64,000 nucleotides of DNA from Candidatus Limivivens intestinipullorum (GTDB lineage Bacteria > Bacillota > Clostridia > Lachnospirales > Lachnospiraceae). Location of the stretch: the NCBI GenBank assembly GCA_018711185.1, contig DVIQ01000019.1, positions 59,879 to 123,878 on the forward strand, in the 5' to 3' direction. Positions 23,330-32,048 of this stretch are shown piece after piece; position 1 is the stretch's first letter; each line of letters starts with the position of its first letter. The notes below the pieces were generated by a model, which saw only the letters and a program-made list of their open reading frames with translations, was not told where the DNA came from and did no database searches. Made by a program: the position numbers and the translations under genes.

Positions 23330-23827
23330 ATGAAGAAGAATAAGACGGCATTCCTTGGAATGATGACCTGTCTGGCCTTGATTTTTTCGTACGTGGAGTC
23401 TTTGATTCCCATTCCCATACCGATTCCCGGCATAAAGCTGGGGCTGGCGAACCTCCTGACAGTGATTCTGCTGTATGCCATAGGACCGTGGGAAGCCTTT
23501 GCGGTAAATGTGGTCAGAGTGGTTCTGTCCGGTTTTCTGTTCGGCAGTCTCTCTGCGATTCTTTACAGCCTGGCAGGCTGCGCCGTCAGCTTTCTTGCCA
23601 TGGCGGCGCTGAAGAAAAGCGGCCGCTTTTCGGCGGTGGGAGTGAGTATCGCCGGAGGAAGCGCCCATAATATCGGCCAGATCCTTGTGGCGGCTCTGGT
23701 GCTGGACAGTGTGGATTTGTTTTTCTATGCTCCGGTGCTGCTGATTGCGGGAGAGGTTACCGGCCTTTTGATTGGGATCGCGGCAGGAGAGGTCTTAAAA
23801 AGAATTGGGCGAGGAGAGTTTTCATGA
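23330..23827 (+). CDS. Gx transporter family membrane protein
   Basis: The 165-residue protein has about five hydrophobic segments and the start LIFSYVESLIPIPIPIPGIKLGLANLLTVILLY, the pattern of the Gx transporter family (older name heptaprenyl diphosphate synthase component I). It is related to ECF-type substrate-binding S components; the substrate is unknown. GGAGG precedes the ATG. It overlaps ruvA by four bases, so cob, transporter and ruv genes may share a transcript. Confidence 0.82.
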   Translation: MKKNKTAFLGMMTCLALIFSYVESLIPIPIPIPGIKLGLANLLTVILLYAIGPWEAFAVNVVRVVLSGFLFGSLSAILYSLAGCAVSFLAMAALKKSGRFSAVGVSIAGGSAHNIGQILVAALVLDSVDLFFYAPVLLIAGEVTGLLIGIAAGEVLKRIGRGEFS

Positions 23828-24438
23828 TTGCGTTTGTAAAGGGAGAGGTGGTCCGGCTTCTGGACGGAGCGGTGATCCTGGATCTTGGACAGGTTGGCTG
23901 TCGGATTTTTCTGTCGGGGAGGGATCTGGCGGCGCTGCCGGGAACTGGAAAAAAAGTAAAGCTTCACACTTACTTAAATGTCAAAGAGGATGCCATGCAG
24001 CTCTTTGGCTTTTTGAACGAACAGGATCTGGAGGTATTCCGGCTTCTGATCGGCGTAAGCGGGATCGGGCCCAAGGCGGCTCTGGGGATTCTTGGCAGCC
24101 TGACGGCGGACGATCTGCGGTTCGCGGTCCTGGCGGAGGACGCGAAGACACTGGCCAGGGCGCCGGGGATCGGCCTGAAGACCGCCCGGAAGATGATTCT
24201 GGAGCTGAAGGATAAACTGAGCCTTGAAGAGGCCTTCGAGAAGAAGATCGAGGGCGTCGGACAGGAGGTAAAAAGCGCCGGCTTTAACGAGTCGTGTCAG
24301 GAGGCTGTGGAGGCGCTGGCTGCCCTGGGGTATTCGGCTTCTGACGCTTTAAAGGCTGTGCGCGCCTCGGAACCGGACGAGACCATGAGCACAGAGGACA
24401 TTCTTAAGGCCGCCCTGAAGCAGATGGCAAGGAGTTGA
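23824..24438 (+). CDS. ruvA: Holliday junction DNA helicase subunit RuvA
   Basis: RuvA (204 residues) binds Holliday junctions and loads RuvB. The N-terminal OB domain (residues 1-62), the helix-hairpin-helix region with [14 protein letters not shown] and [19 protein letters not shown], and the C-terminal RuvB-binding helix bundle ([20 protein letters not shown]) are all present at normal length. It starts in the overlap ATGA with the transporter gene and ends one base before ruvB. Confidence 0.97.
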   Translation: MIAFVKGEVVRLLDGAVILDLGQVGCRIFLSGRDLAALPGTGKKVKLHTYLNVKEDAMQLFGFLNEQDLEVFRLLIGVSGIGPKAALGILGSLTADDLRFAVLAEDAKTLARAPGIGLKTARKMILELKDKLSLEEAFEKKIEGVGQEVKSAGFNESCQEAVEALAALGYSASDALKAVRASEPDETMSTEDILKAALKQMARS

Positions 24439-24439
24439 C

Positions 24440-25438
24440 ATGGGAAAACGGATTATTACCACAGAGATACTGGAGGAGGATAAGCGAACCGAGGCCGGTT
24501 TGCGCCCACAGACTCTGGATGAATACATCGGACAGGAAAAGGTAAAAAATAACCTGAGGGTTTACATCGAAGCGGCAAAGCAAAGGGGCGATTCTCTGGA
24601 TCACGTACTTTTTTACGGGCCGCCGGGACTTGGAAAGACCACCCTGGCCGGGATCATTGCCAATGAAATGAAGGTGAATCTGAAGGTGACCTCCGGTCCG
24701 GCCATTGAAAAGCCGGGAGAAATGGCTGCCATTTTAAACAATCTCCAGGAAGGGGATGTGCTTTTCGTGGACGAGATTCACAGACTGAACCGCCAGGTGG
24801 AGGAAGTTCTATACCCTGCCATGGAGGATTTTGCCATTGACATCCTGATCGGAAAAGGGGCCGCCGCCCGCTCTGTCCGCCTGGACCTTCCCAAATTTAC
24901 GCTGGTGGGAGCGACCACCAGGGCGGGACTTCTGACGGCGCCCCTGCGGGATCGGTTCGGTGTGGTAAGCCACCTGGAGTTTTATACGGAGGAGGAGCTT
25001 GAGACCATTATTCTGCGAAGCGCCGGTACCTTAGGCGTAGAGATCGAGGAAAAGGGAGCCGCGGAGCTTGCGAGACGGTCCAGGGGGACGCCCAGGCTGG
25101 CTAACCGTCTGCTGCGCAGAGTCCGGGATTTCGCCCAGGTGAAATACGATGGGCGGATTACGGAGGATGTGGCGGTATTCGCTCTGGATCTTCTGGAGGT
25201 GGATCGGTATGGCCTGGATCAGACGGATCGTACTCTGCTTTTGACCCTTATCGACAAATTTAACGGTGGGCCGGTGGGATTGGATACCCTGGCGGCCGCG
25301 GTAGGGGAGGATTCCGGGACCATTGAGGAAGTTTATGAGCCTTATCTGATTAAAAACGGCTTTCTTCTTCGCACGCCCAGGGGACGCATGGTGTCGAAAC
25401 TGGCTTACCATCATCTGGGAATCCGACAGCCCGATTAA
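24440..25438 (+). CDS. ruvB: Holliday junction branch-migration ATPase RuvB
   Basis: RuvB (332 residues) is the AAA+ motor for branch migration. The Walker A motif [12 protein letters not shown] (about residues 59-70), Walker [12 protein letters not shown], sensor 1 GATTRAG and the C-terminal winged helix ([15 protein letters not shown]) are complete. It follows ruvA directly. Just after it lies a partial dispersed repeat and no clear terminator. Confidence 0.98.
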   Translation: MGKRIITTEILEEDKRTEAGLRPQTLDEYIGQEKVKNNLRVYIEAAKQRGDSLDHVLFYGPPGLGKTTLAGIIANEMKVNLKVTSGPAIEKPGEMAAILNNLQEGDVLFVDEIHRLNRQVEEVLYPAMEDFAIDILIGKGAAARSVRLDLPKFTLVGATTRAGLLTAPLRDRFGVVSHLEFYTEEELETIILRSAGTLGVEIEEKGAAELARRSRGTPRLANRLLRRVRDFAQVKYDGRITEDVAVFALDLLEVDRYGLDQTDRTLLLTLIDKFNGGPVGLDTLAAAVGEDSGTIEEVYEPYLIKNGFLLRTPRGRMVSKLAYHHLGIRQPD

Positions 25439-25450
25439 GCGCGTCAGCAA

Positions 25451-25502
25451 CGATTTTAAATGGATTTTTCATGTAACGGTTCAGCAGGGCTGAACTGTTA
25501 CA
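25451..25502. repeat. Composite dispersed repeat, truncated copy
   Basis: CGATTTTAAATGGATTTTTCATGTAACGG continues into the palindrome GTAACGGTTCAGC-agg-GCTGAACTGTTAC. This equals the right part of the 41684 copy, with the left part missing. The split palindrome stands between ruvB and the zapA promoter. Confidence 0.8.
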
Positions 25503-25531
25503 ATTTTCGGCAGAATTTTCAAGAATGGGCG

Positions 25532-25560
25532 TTGTAAATTTCGGAGATTTTGTTTATAAT
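25532..25560 (+). promoter_or_regulatory. Promoter of zapA
   Basis: TTGTAA and TATAAT are 17 bases apart; the GAAAGGA ribosome site and ATG follow within 35 bases. Confidence 0.75.
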
Positions 25561-25592
25561 AGGAGCAGAACCTAGAGAAAGGAAGAACGACC

Positions 25593-26009
25593 ATGTCATC
25601 CAAGAATAAAACCGAGGTATTGATCGCTGGGAAGATCTTTACTCTGAGCGGATATGAAAGTGAAGAGTATCTGCAGAAGGTTGCTACATATATAAACAAC
25701 AAGGTGGCCGAATTTAAAAAACTGGATGGCTACAACCGCCAGTCGAAGGACAACAAAAGCATGCTGCTGGAGCTGAATATCGCGGACGATTACTTTAAGG
25801 CCAAGACTCAGGTGGAGATGCTTGAGGAGGAGCTGTCGGAGAAGGATAAGGAGCTCTATGACTTAAAACATGAGCTGATCGGCGTTCAGATTAAGCTGGA
25901 GACCGCGGAGAAGGCTATGCAGGACATGCAGAAGGAGTCTACGGAATACCAGAAGAAGATCGTGCGGCTTGAAACAGAGTTGGGGAACCACGGAAATAAC
26001 AGAAAATAA
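25593..26009 (+). CDS. zapA: Cell division protein ZapA
   Basis: ZapA (138 residues) cross-links FtsZ filaments at midcell. The N-terminal domain TEVLIAGKIFTLSGYESEEYLQKVATYINNKV is the ZapA signature; the C-terminal two-thirds (residues 60-135) form a long coiled coil rich in Glu, Lys and Leu. The length is somewhat above Bacillus ZapA because of the longer coiled coil. The gene is behind its own promoter and precedes the U32 peptidase gene. Confidence 0.88.
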   Translation: MSSKNKTEVLIAGKIFTLSGYESEEYLQKVATYINNKVAEFKKLDGYNRQSKDNKSMLLELNIADDYFKAKTQVEMLEEELSEKDKELYDLKHELIGVQIKLETAEKAMQDMQKESTEYQKKIVRLETELGNHGNNRK

Positions 26010-26121
26010 GGACAGAGGGACCGCGAGGCCGCGGGTGCCCTCTTCATTCATTTATGGAAGAAATTTCGCAGCGGTCCGGCGGAACGGAACTGCTGCGAAA
26101 TTTCCTGACGGGAGAAAATAT

Positions 26122-28482
26122 ATGATGACAGAACTGCTGGCCCCGGCGGGGTCCTTTGAAAGTCTGCGGGCTGCGCTTTTGGCCGGAGCGGACGCGGTAT
26201 ATGTGGGGGGCGGACGCTTCGGCGCCAGGGCTTACGCCCAAAATTTCGGACAGGAAGAACTTATGGAGGCCATTGACCTTTGCCATTTAAAGGGGAAACA
26301 CCTCTATCTGACGGTGAACACACTTTTAAAGGAACGGGAACTTGCAGGAGAATTATATGATTACATTGCGCCTCTCTATGAACGTGGACTGGACGCGGTT
26401 CTCGTACAGGATTTCGGCGTGTTCCGTTTCCTGAAAAGAGAATTTCCCGAACTGCCTCTTCACGGGAGCACACAGATGACGGTTCATTCTTCCATGGGGG
26501 CACGTTTTCTCCAGGAAGCGGGGGCTTCCAGGGTTGTGGTTGCCAGGGAACTTTCTCTGGAAGAAATCCGTGGCATCCGCAGGGAGACCAGCCTGGAGAT
26601 CGAAGCCTTTGTTCACGGTGCCCTGTGCTACAGCTTTTCCGGCCAGTGCCTGTTAAGCAGCATGATCGGCGGCAGAAGCGGGAACCGTGGGCGGTGCGCC
26701 CAGCCCTGCCGTCTTCCCTATACGCTGATCAAGGGAGAACGGACGGTGCTCAGGGAGAAGTATCTGCTAAGCCCCAGGGACATCTGCACCCTGTCCATTC
26801 TGCCGGAAATTATAGAGGCCGGCGTCTGTTCCCTGAAGATCGAAGGGAGAATGAAGAATCCGGAGTACGCGGCGCTGACAGTTGGGATTTACCGGAAATA
26901 TGTGGACCGTTTTCTTCAGAATGGAAAAGAAAACTGGACAGTGGAGGAGCAGGATATACGGGATCTTATGGATCTGTATAATCGCGGGGGCTTTTCCACG
27001 GGCTACTATAAAACCCGTAACGGCAGGGAGATGATGTCTTTGGACTGTCCAAGCCATTACGGGACAGCAGGGGCGAAGGTACAGGGAACGGAGAAAGGAA
27101 AGACGGTGCTGACGGCCCTTGAGGATTTAAACGGCCAGGACGTGCTGGAGGGCGGCTACACTCTGGGAGCGCCCGTAAAAAAGGGACGGATCTTTTCCAT
27201 GCGTATGCAGGAAGGCTGCCGAAAGGGCCAGGTTCTGCGCAGAACGAAAAACGCTGCGCTTCTTGCCGAACTTTCCGCCTTTTTAAAGAACCGGCCGGAA
27301 AAAGAAAAAATTAATGGGAAATTAATAATTTCGTTGCAAAAACCTGCTATACTTATGGTTGAAAATGCGCTCTGCCAGGCAGAAGCACGGGGAGAAATGG
27401 CACAGCCCGCCAAAAACCAGGGCCTGACGGAGGACGCGCTGAGAAAGCAAATGGAAAAGACAGGAAATACGCCCTTTGTTTTTGAGAAGCTGGATATTTC
27501 GGTGGAAAAAGGCTGTTTTCTGCCGATTCAAAGCCTGAATGAGCTGCGAAGGCAGGCCTTGGACGAGCTTAAGCGCCGGACTCTGGAACGCTTTTTTCGG
27601 GTACTGCCGTCAAGGGAGCCTGCCAAAGAAGGGGGCGGGGGCGGCGTTAAAGAAAAGCGGGATTTTTCTTTTTCGCTGACCGCTCTGGTGCAGACGGAGG
27701 AACAGCTTGCGGCCGTATTATCCCAGGAGAAGATCGGACGGGTTTACCTGGACGGGCTGGAAGGGATGTATCGCGGGGAAAAAGCCGCCAGGTACAGGGA
27801 AAGGTGCAGGCTTTGCGGGAAAGAGGCCTGGGCGGTTCTTCCCGCTATTTTCCGGCTGGAAACCAGAAAGACATGGGACAGGGAGCAGACAGCCCGGGTT
27901 TTGGCTTCCTATGACGGGATACTGATCCGGAATATCGAAGAGTTTTTTTATCTTCGCGAAGCCGGCGTTTCCTCGGAACGGATGATGGGGGACGGCAGTA
28001 TCTATTTGTATAATCGAGAAACCAGGGCTTTCTGGCAGGAACTGGGTCTGCGCCGCTTTACCGTATCCCCGGAGCTGAATACTGGGGAGATCGCCGATGT
28101 GGGATGTGAGGACAGTGAATTGGTGGTCTACGGCAGGACAGCCCTTATGACCAGCGCCCAGTGCGTCAAAAAAACGGCGGGACTGTGCGACAGGCATCCG
28201 GAGGTTTTGTATCTGAAAGACCGAAAAGGCGCGCGTTTTCCGGTAAAGACCAGCTGCGGCTTCTGCTATAACACAATTTATAACGGGGTTCCTCTGGTAC
28301 TTCTGGACTGCGAAGAGGAAATCCGGCGGGTGCGGCCCATGTCCCTGAGACTTTCCTTTACCACAGAGAGCGGGGAAGAGACGGCGGCGGCCGTCAGGCT
28401 TTTTGCGGGTATGACAGAGGGCTTTCGTTTGTCTTTCCCGGGATCGTTTACCCGGGGGCATTTCAAGAGAGGAATAGAGTAG
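26122..28482 (+). CDS. U32 family peptidase with DUF3656 domain
   Basis: The 786-residue protein has the U32 domain in the first 370 residues (ELLAPAGSFESLRAALLAGADAVYVGG, KLYLTVNT-like block, GRCAQPCRLPY near 190, SLKIEGRMKNPEY) followed by a DUF3656-type region. The family includes RlhA and related enzymes for 23S rRNA cytidine hydroxylation, so an RNA-modifying role is more likely than proteolysis. ATG 26122 begins the conserved start; the ORF track frame from 25969 is an extension. It is followed within 8 bases by the FtsW-like gene. Confidence 0.88.
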   Translation: MMTELLAPAGSFESLRAALLAGADAVYVGGGRFGARAYAQNFGQEELMEAIDLCHLKGKHLYLTVNTLLKERELAGELYDYIAPLYERGLDAVLVQDFGVFRFLKREFPELPLHGSTQMTVHSSMGARFLQEAGASRVVVARELSLEEIRGIRRETSLEIEAFVHGALCYSFSGQCLLSSMIGGRSGNRGRCAQPCRLPYTLIKGERTVLREKYLLSPRDICTLSILPEIIEAGVCSLKIEGRMKNPEYAALTVGIYRKYVDRFLQNGKENWTVEEQDIRDLMDLYNRGGFSTGYYKTRNGREMMSLDCPSHYGTAGAKVQGTEKGKTVLTALEDLNGQDVLEGGYTLGAPVKKGRIFSMRMQEGCRKGQVLRRTKNAALLAELSAFLKNRPEKEKINGKLIISLQKPAILMVENALCQAEARGEMAQPAKNQGLTEDALRKQMEKTGNTPFVFEKLDISVEKGCFLPIQSLNELRRQALDELKRRTLERFFRVLPSREPAKEGGGGGVKEKRDFSFSLTALVQTEEQLAAVLSQEKIGRVYLDGLEGMYRGEKAARYRERCRLCGKEAWAVLPAIFRLETRKTWDREQTARVLASYDGILIRNIEEFFYLREAGVSSERMMGDGSIYLYNRETRAFWQELGLRRFTVSPELNTGEIADVGCEDSELVVYGRTALMTSAQCVKKTAGLCDRHPEVLYLKDRKGARFPVKTSCGFCYNTIYNGVPLVLLDCEEEIRRVRPMSLRLSFTTESGEETAAAVRLFAGMTEGFRLSFPGSFTRGHFKRGIE

Positions 28483-28490
28483 GTGATCCA

Positions 28491-29837
28491 TTGACAAGGC
28501 TAATCATTGACATATCCAGATATGTCCTGTTCGGATTGATTTTGATTTATTCGATTCAGAGCTTCCTGGTATTTGTAAAAAGAGATGAGGAATCCAGAGA
28601 ATTTTTATTTCTGCGGCAGAATGTAGTAATGTTCTGCATTCATTTCGTAGCGTTTATGGTTCTCTATCTGCGTATGGAAGAACCCATGCTCCTGTTTTTT
28701 TACGGGGCGCAGGTGATTTATCTGGCGGCAACCCTGGTATTTTACCGAAATCTGTATCCAAAGGCATCAAAGCTTTTGGTGAACAATATGTGCATGCTGA
28801 TTACAGTGGGCTTTATCATGGTGACGCGGCTTTCCTATGACGACTCCATTCAGCAGTTCAAGATGCTGATCGCGGGTACGGTGGTTTCCCTGGCGGTGCC
28901 GGTGGTGATCCGAAAGGTGAAGGCCATCGCCAGCTGGTCATGGCTTTATGCCATCGCGGGAATCGGCCTTTTGGCGGCGGTAACGGTTCTGGGCGAGGAG
29001 ACGGGCGGAGCGAAGCTGTCGCTAAGCTTTGGCCCCATCGCGCTGCAGCCCTCGGAGTTCATAAAGATTACCTTCGCCCTCTTCGCGGCAGGAATGCTTT
29101 CAAAGTCCGTGAAATTCGGAAATGTGGCGCTGACTACGGTTCTGGCGGCGGCTCATGTGCTTTTACTTGTGGTGTCCACGGATCTGGGAAGCGCGCTGAT
29201 TTATTTCGTGGCGTATCTTGTGATGCTCTATGCCAGTACCAGAGACTGGCGCTACCTGGGATTGGGCGTTGTGGCGGGCTGCGCGGCGGCGGTGGCAGCC
29301 TATATGCTGTTCGCCCATGTGAAGGTCCGGGTGCAGGTGTGGCAGGATCCCTTCGCGGATTACGCGGGGAGCGGCTATCAGATCGCCCAGGCGCTGTTCG
29401 CGATCGGAGCGGGAGGCTGGTTCGGCACGGGACTGTGCCAGGGCTCTCCCGGAGCGATTCCCGTGGTGGAGGACTTTATGTTCGCTGCCATCGCGGAGGA
29501 GCTGGGAAGCCTCTTCTGCATCTGTCTGATCCTGATTTATATGAGCTGCTTTATCATGTTTATTAATGTTGCCTTGAAAATGGAGAAAGGGTTTTACCGG
29601 CTGACGGCCCTGGGACTTGGCTGTATGCTGGCGGTTCAGGTTTTCCTTACAGTTGGGGGAGCGATGAAAATGATCCCGATGACCGGCGTTACCCTGCCCT
29701 TTATCAGTACCGGAGGAAGTTCCCTTCTTGCGACGCTGATTATGTTCGCGATTGTGCAGGGAATGTACATTCTTAGAAGAGATGAGGAGCATGATGAGGA
29801 GGAAGAAGAAGAATACCGAGGAGCTTACAGTGAGTGA
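28491..29837 (+). CDS. FtsW/RodA/SpoVE family peptidoglycan glycosyltransferase
   Basis: The 448-residue polytopic protein has ten or so hydrophobic segments and the SEDS motifs PSEFIKITFALF and ALIYFVAYLVMLY; the end GVTLPFISTGGSSLLATLIMF is the classic FtsW/RodA C-terminal signature. It polymerises lipid II and works with a class B penicillin-binding protein, here the next gene, which overlaps it by 47 bases. The start is TTG at 28491 with a modest ribosome site. The acidic tail HDEEEEEEYRGAYSE is unusual. FtsW, RodA or SpoVE cannot be told apart by eye. Confidence 0.9.
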   Translation: MTRLIIDISRYVLFGLILIYSIQSFLVFVKRDEESREFLFLRQNVVMFCIHFVAFMVLYLRMEEPMLLFFYGAQVIYLAATLVFYRNLYPKASKLLVNNMCMLITVGFIMVTRLSYDDSIQQFKMLIAGTVVSLAVPVVIRKVKAIASWSWLYAIAGIGLLAAVTVLGEETGGAKLSLSFGPIALQPSEFIKITFALFAAGMLSKSVKFGNVALTTVLAAAHVLLLVVSTDLGSALIYFVAYLVMLYASTRDWRYLGLGVVAGCAAAVAAYMLFAHVKVRVQVWQDPFADYAGSGYQIAQALFAIGAGGWFGTGLCQGSPGAIPVVEDFMFAAIAEELGSLFCICLILIYMSCFIMFINVALKMEKGFYRLTALGLGCMLAVQVFLTVGGAMKMIPMTGVTLPFISTGGSSLLATLIMFAIVQGMYILRRDEEHDEEEEEEYRGAYSE

Positions 29838-31362
29838 AGTTCCCGTCTATGGCGAGGACCCGAAGCCTCAGAAAGAAAAGATAGACATTCTTGACATTAC
29901 GAAGCCCAAGGCTGTGCGGGAGCCTCCGAAAAACCGTAAGGAACGCAACCGTGCCATGGTAAAGGCCAGCTACTTTATGGTGGCGATGTTTTTAAGTCTT
30001 GTGGTGTATCTTGTGTATTTTAATGTGATCCGGGCGGACTCCATCAATTCCAACGCCTATAATACGAAACAAAGCGCCAAGGAGAACATGATTATCCGGG
30101 GTGCGATCTATTCGGCGGACGGCCAGCCTCTGGCTATTACGAATGTGGACGCCGGCGGAAACGAAAGCAGGGTGTATCCTTATTATCAGACCTTTTCCCA
30201 TGTGGTGGGATATGCCACGAACGGCCGCTCCGGGATTGAGTCGGTCTATAACGATGAGCTTCTGACCTGCAGCTCTTCGATTCTGCAGCAGATCGAGGAC
30301 TCGGCCCAGAACGTAAAGGTCCGGGGAGACAGCCTGTATCTGACACTGAATACCAGTCTGCAGAGGGCAGCCTACGACGCGTTGGGAAATTACGGATACA
30401 ACGGCGCGGTGGTGGTTCTTGAACCGGATACCGGGAAGATTCTTGCCATGGTTTCCAGGCCGGGCTTTGATCCCAATACCATATCCCAGGACTGGGATAT
30501 TCTGGTATCGGATGAGGCGAACAGCCCGCTTTTGAACCGGGCGACCCAGGGACTTTACCCGCCGGGATCCACCTTTAAGGTACTCACTACCCTTGCCTAT
30601 ATCCGGGAAAATCCGGACGATTACCAGAATTTTACTTTTAACTGCCAGGGGCTTGTGTCCATGGGAGACGTAAATATCACCTGTTACGGAGGATCTGTTC
30701 ATGGAAGCGAGACTCTTGAACAGGCGTTTATGAATTCCTGCAACGGCGCCTTTGCCACCATTGGAACCGAGCTGGAGTACGATGCGTACCGGGATATCTG
30801 CGAGGATTTCTTTTTCAATGACTCCATTGACCTGGTTTTGCCGACATCAGAAAGCCAGTTTGAGCTGGAGTCCGGATCTTCCGTGGGCGAACAGATGACA
30901 ACAGCTATTGGCCAGGGAGATACCCTTGCGACACCCCTGCAGATGGCTATGGTGGCGGCTGCCGTGGCAAATAACGGTACGATCATGAAGCCCTATCTGC
31001 TGGATTACATCGCAACCTATGACGGAGATGTGGTTCGGGAGTACAACCCGTCCAGCTATCGGACCGTGATGTCCTCCGCTGAGGCGGAGATTCTGGCCGG
31101 GTATATGACCAGCACCGCCCAGTCCGGAACCGCTTCCGCCCTGTCGGGCAATGGCTATACGGTGGCCGGAAAGACGGGTTCCGCCGAGTATGAAATCGAC
31201 GGATCCGAGAATATGGGAACCCACAGCTGGTTTATTGGCTACTCCAACGTGGAGGATCCGGACATTGCCATTGCCGTAATCGCGGAGAATGGCGGTTCCG
31301 GCAGCAGTACAGCGGTCCCCATCGCGAAATATATTTTCGACGCGTATTATTACGGCTATTGA
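29791..31362 (+). CDS. Class B penicillin-binding protein (transpeptidase)
   Basis: The 523-residue protein has a lysine-rich cytoplasmic start, one membrane segment (ASYFMVAMFLSLVVYLVYFNVI), and a transpeptidase domain with the three active-site motifs: STFK (S260), SCN (S316) and KTG (K461). The dimerisation part is short, like PbpA-type enzymes. It cross-links peptidoglycan and pairs with the SEDS protein before it. The start is uncertain: ATG 29791 and ATG 29794 both follow GAGGAG closely, and ATG 29782 is possible. Confidence 0.92.
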   Translation: MMRRKKKNTEELTVSEVPVYGEDPKPQKEKIDILDITKPKAVREPPKNRKERNRAMVKASYFMVAMFLSLVVYLVYFNVIRADSINSNAYNTKQSAKENMIIRGAIYSADGQPLAITNVDAGGNESRVYPYYQTFSHVVGYATNGRSGIESVYNDELLTCSSSILQQIEDSAQNVKVRGDSLYLTLNTSLQRAAYDALGNYGYNGAVVVLEPDTGKILAMVSRPGFDPNTISQDWDILVSDEANSPLLNRATQGLYPPGSTFKVLTTLAYIRENPDDYQNFTFNCQGLVSMGDVNITCYGGSVHGSETLEQAFMNSCNGAFATIGTELEYDAYRDICEDFFFNDSIDLVLPTSESQFELESGSSVGEQMTTAIGQGDTLATPLQMAMVAAAVANNGTIMKPYLLDYIATYDGDVVREYNPSSYRTVMSSAEAEILAGYMTSTAQSGTASALSGNGYTVAGKTGSAEYEIDGSENMGTHSWFIGYSNVEDPDIAIAVIAENGGSGSSTAVPIAKYIFDAYYYGY

Positions 31363-31462
31363 TTTCCATTTTGCACTCCTGTATTTTGGCATTGCATTCT
31401 CAGGCAAAAAGATGTATACTAATGTCAGTCAAATGACACAACGCATAACAGGAGGAATTGCA

Positions 31463-31915
31463 ATGATTGAAGCAACGAGCTGTGGCGGTGTGGTTATATT
31501 TCGCGGAAAGATTCTGCTTCTGTACAAAAGCTATAAAAATAAGTATGAAGGCTGGGTCCTTCCGAAAGGAACTGTTGAGGCCGGTGAAGAGTTTAAGGAT
31601 ACGGCAGCTCGGGAGGTTCTGGAAGAAACAGGAGTGCAGGCGTCGATTATCAAATATGTTGGAAAAAGCCAGTATACCTTCAATGTACCTGAAGACACGG
31701 TGGCAAAGGACGTGCACTGGTATCTGATGATGTCTGACAGCTATTACAGCAAGCCGCAGCGCGAGGAGTATTTTATTGACTCCGGCTATTATAAGTATCA
31801 CGAGGCTTACCATCTTCTGAAATTTTCCAATGAAAAAATGATACTGGAAAAAGCGTACAGCGAGTATCTGGATCTGAAAAAGAAAAATTTGTGGGGTAGC
31901 CGAAAGTATTTTTGA
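31463..31915 (+). CDS. Nudix hydrolase
   Basis: The 150-residue protein has the Nudix box GTVEAGEEFKDTAAREVLEETGV at residues 33-55 with the metal-binding REVLEE helix. The substrate is unknown; diadenosine polyphosphate hydrolases have similar length and start (ATSCGGVVIFRGKILLLYKSY). ACAGGAGG precedes ATG 31463; the ORF track start at 31289 is a false extension. A strong terminator follows. Confidence 0.9.
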   Translation: MIEATSCGGVVIFRGKILLLYKSYKNKYEGWVLPKGTVEAGEEFKDTAAREVLEETGVQASIIKYVGKSQYTFNVPEDTVAKDVHWYLMMSDSYYSKPQREEYFIDSGYYKYHEAYHLLKFSNEKMILEKAYSEYLDLKKKNLWGSRKYF

Positions 31916-31946
31916 AAAAGGGTGTGCCAGGTGCACACCCTTTTCG
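31916..31946 (+). terminator. Terminator after the Nudix gene
   Basis: AAAAGGGTGTG pairs perfectly with CACACCCTTTT over a 7-base loop and is followed by CGTTTTAATAATTTTTT. Confidence 0.88.
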
Positions 31947-32048
31947 TTTTAATAATTTTTTTGCTGTAATTTACTGCGAAGTCTGGTAAAATAAAAGCAG
32001 CTACAATTCAGAAAAGCATCCAGATAATTGGATAAAGGAGGATTGCGT

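Noticed and set aside
25969-26121. N-terminal extension of the U32 peptidase in the ORF track
   Set aside because: It overlaps zapA in another frame and lacks a start signal; the family homology begins at MMTELLAPAG (26122).
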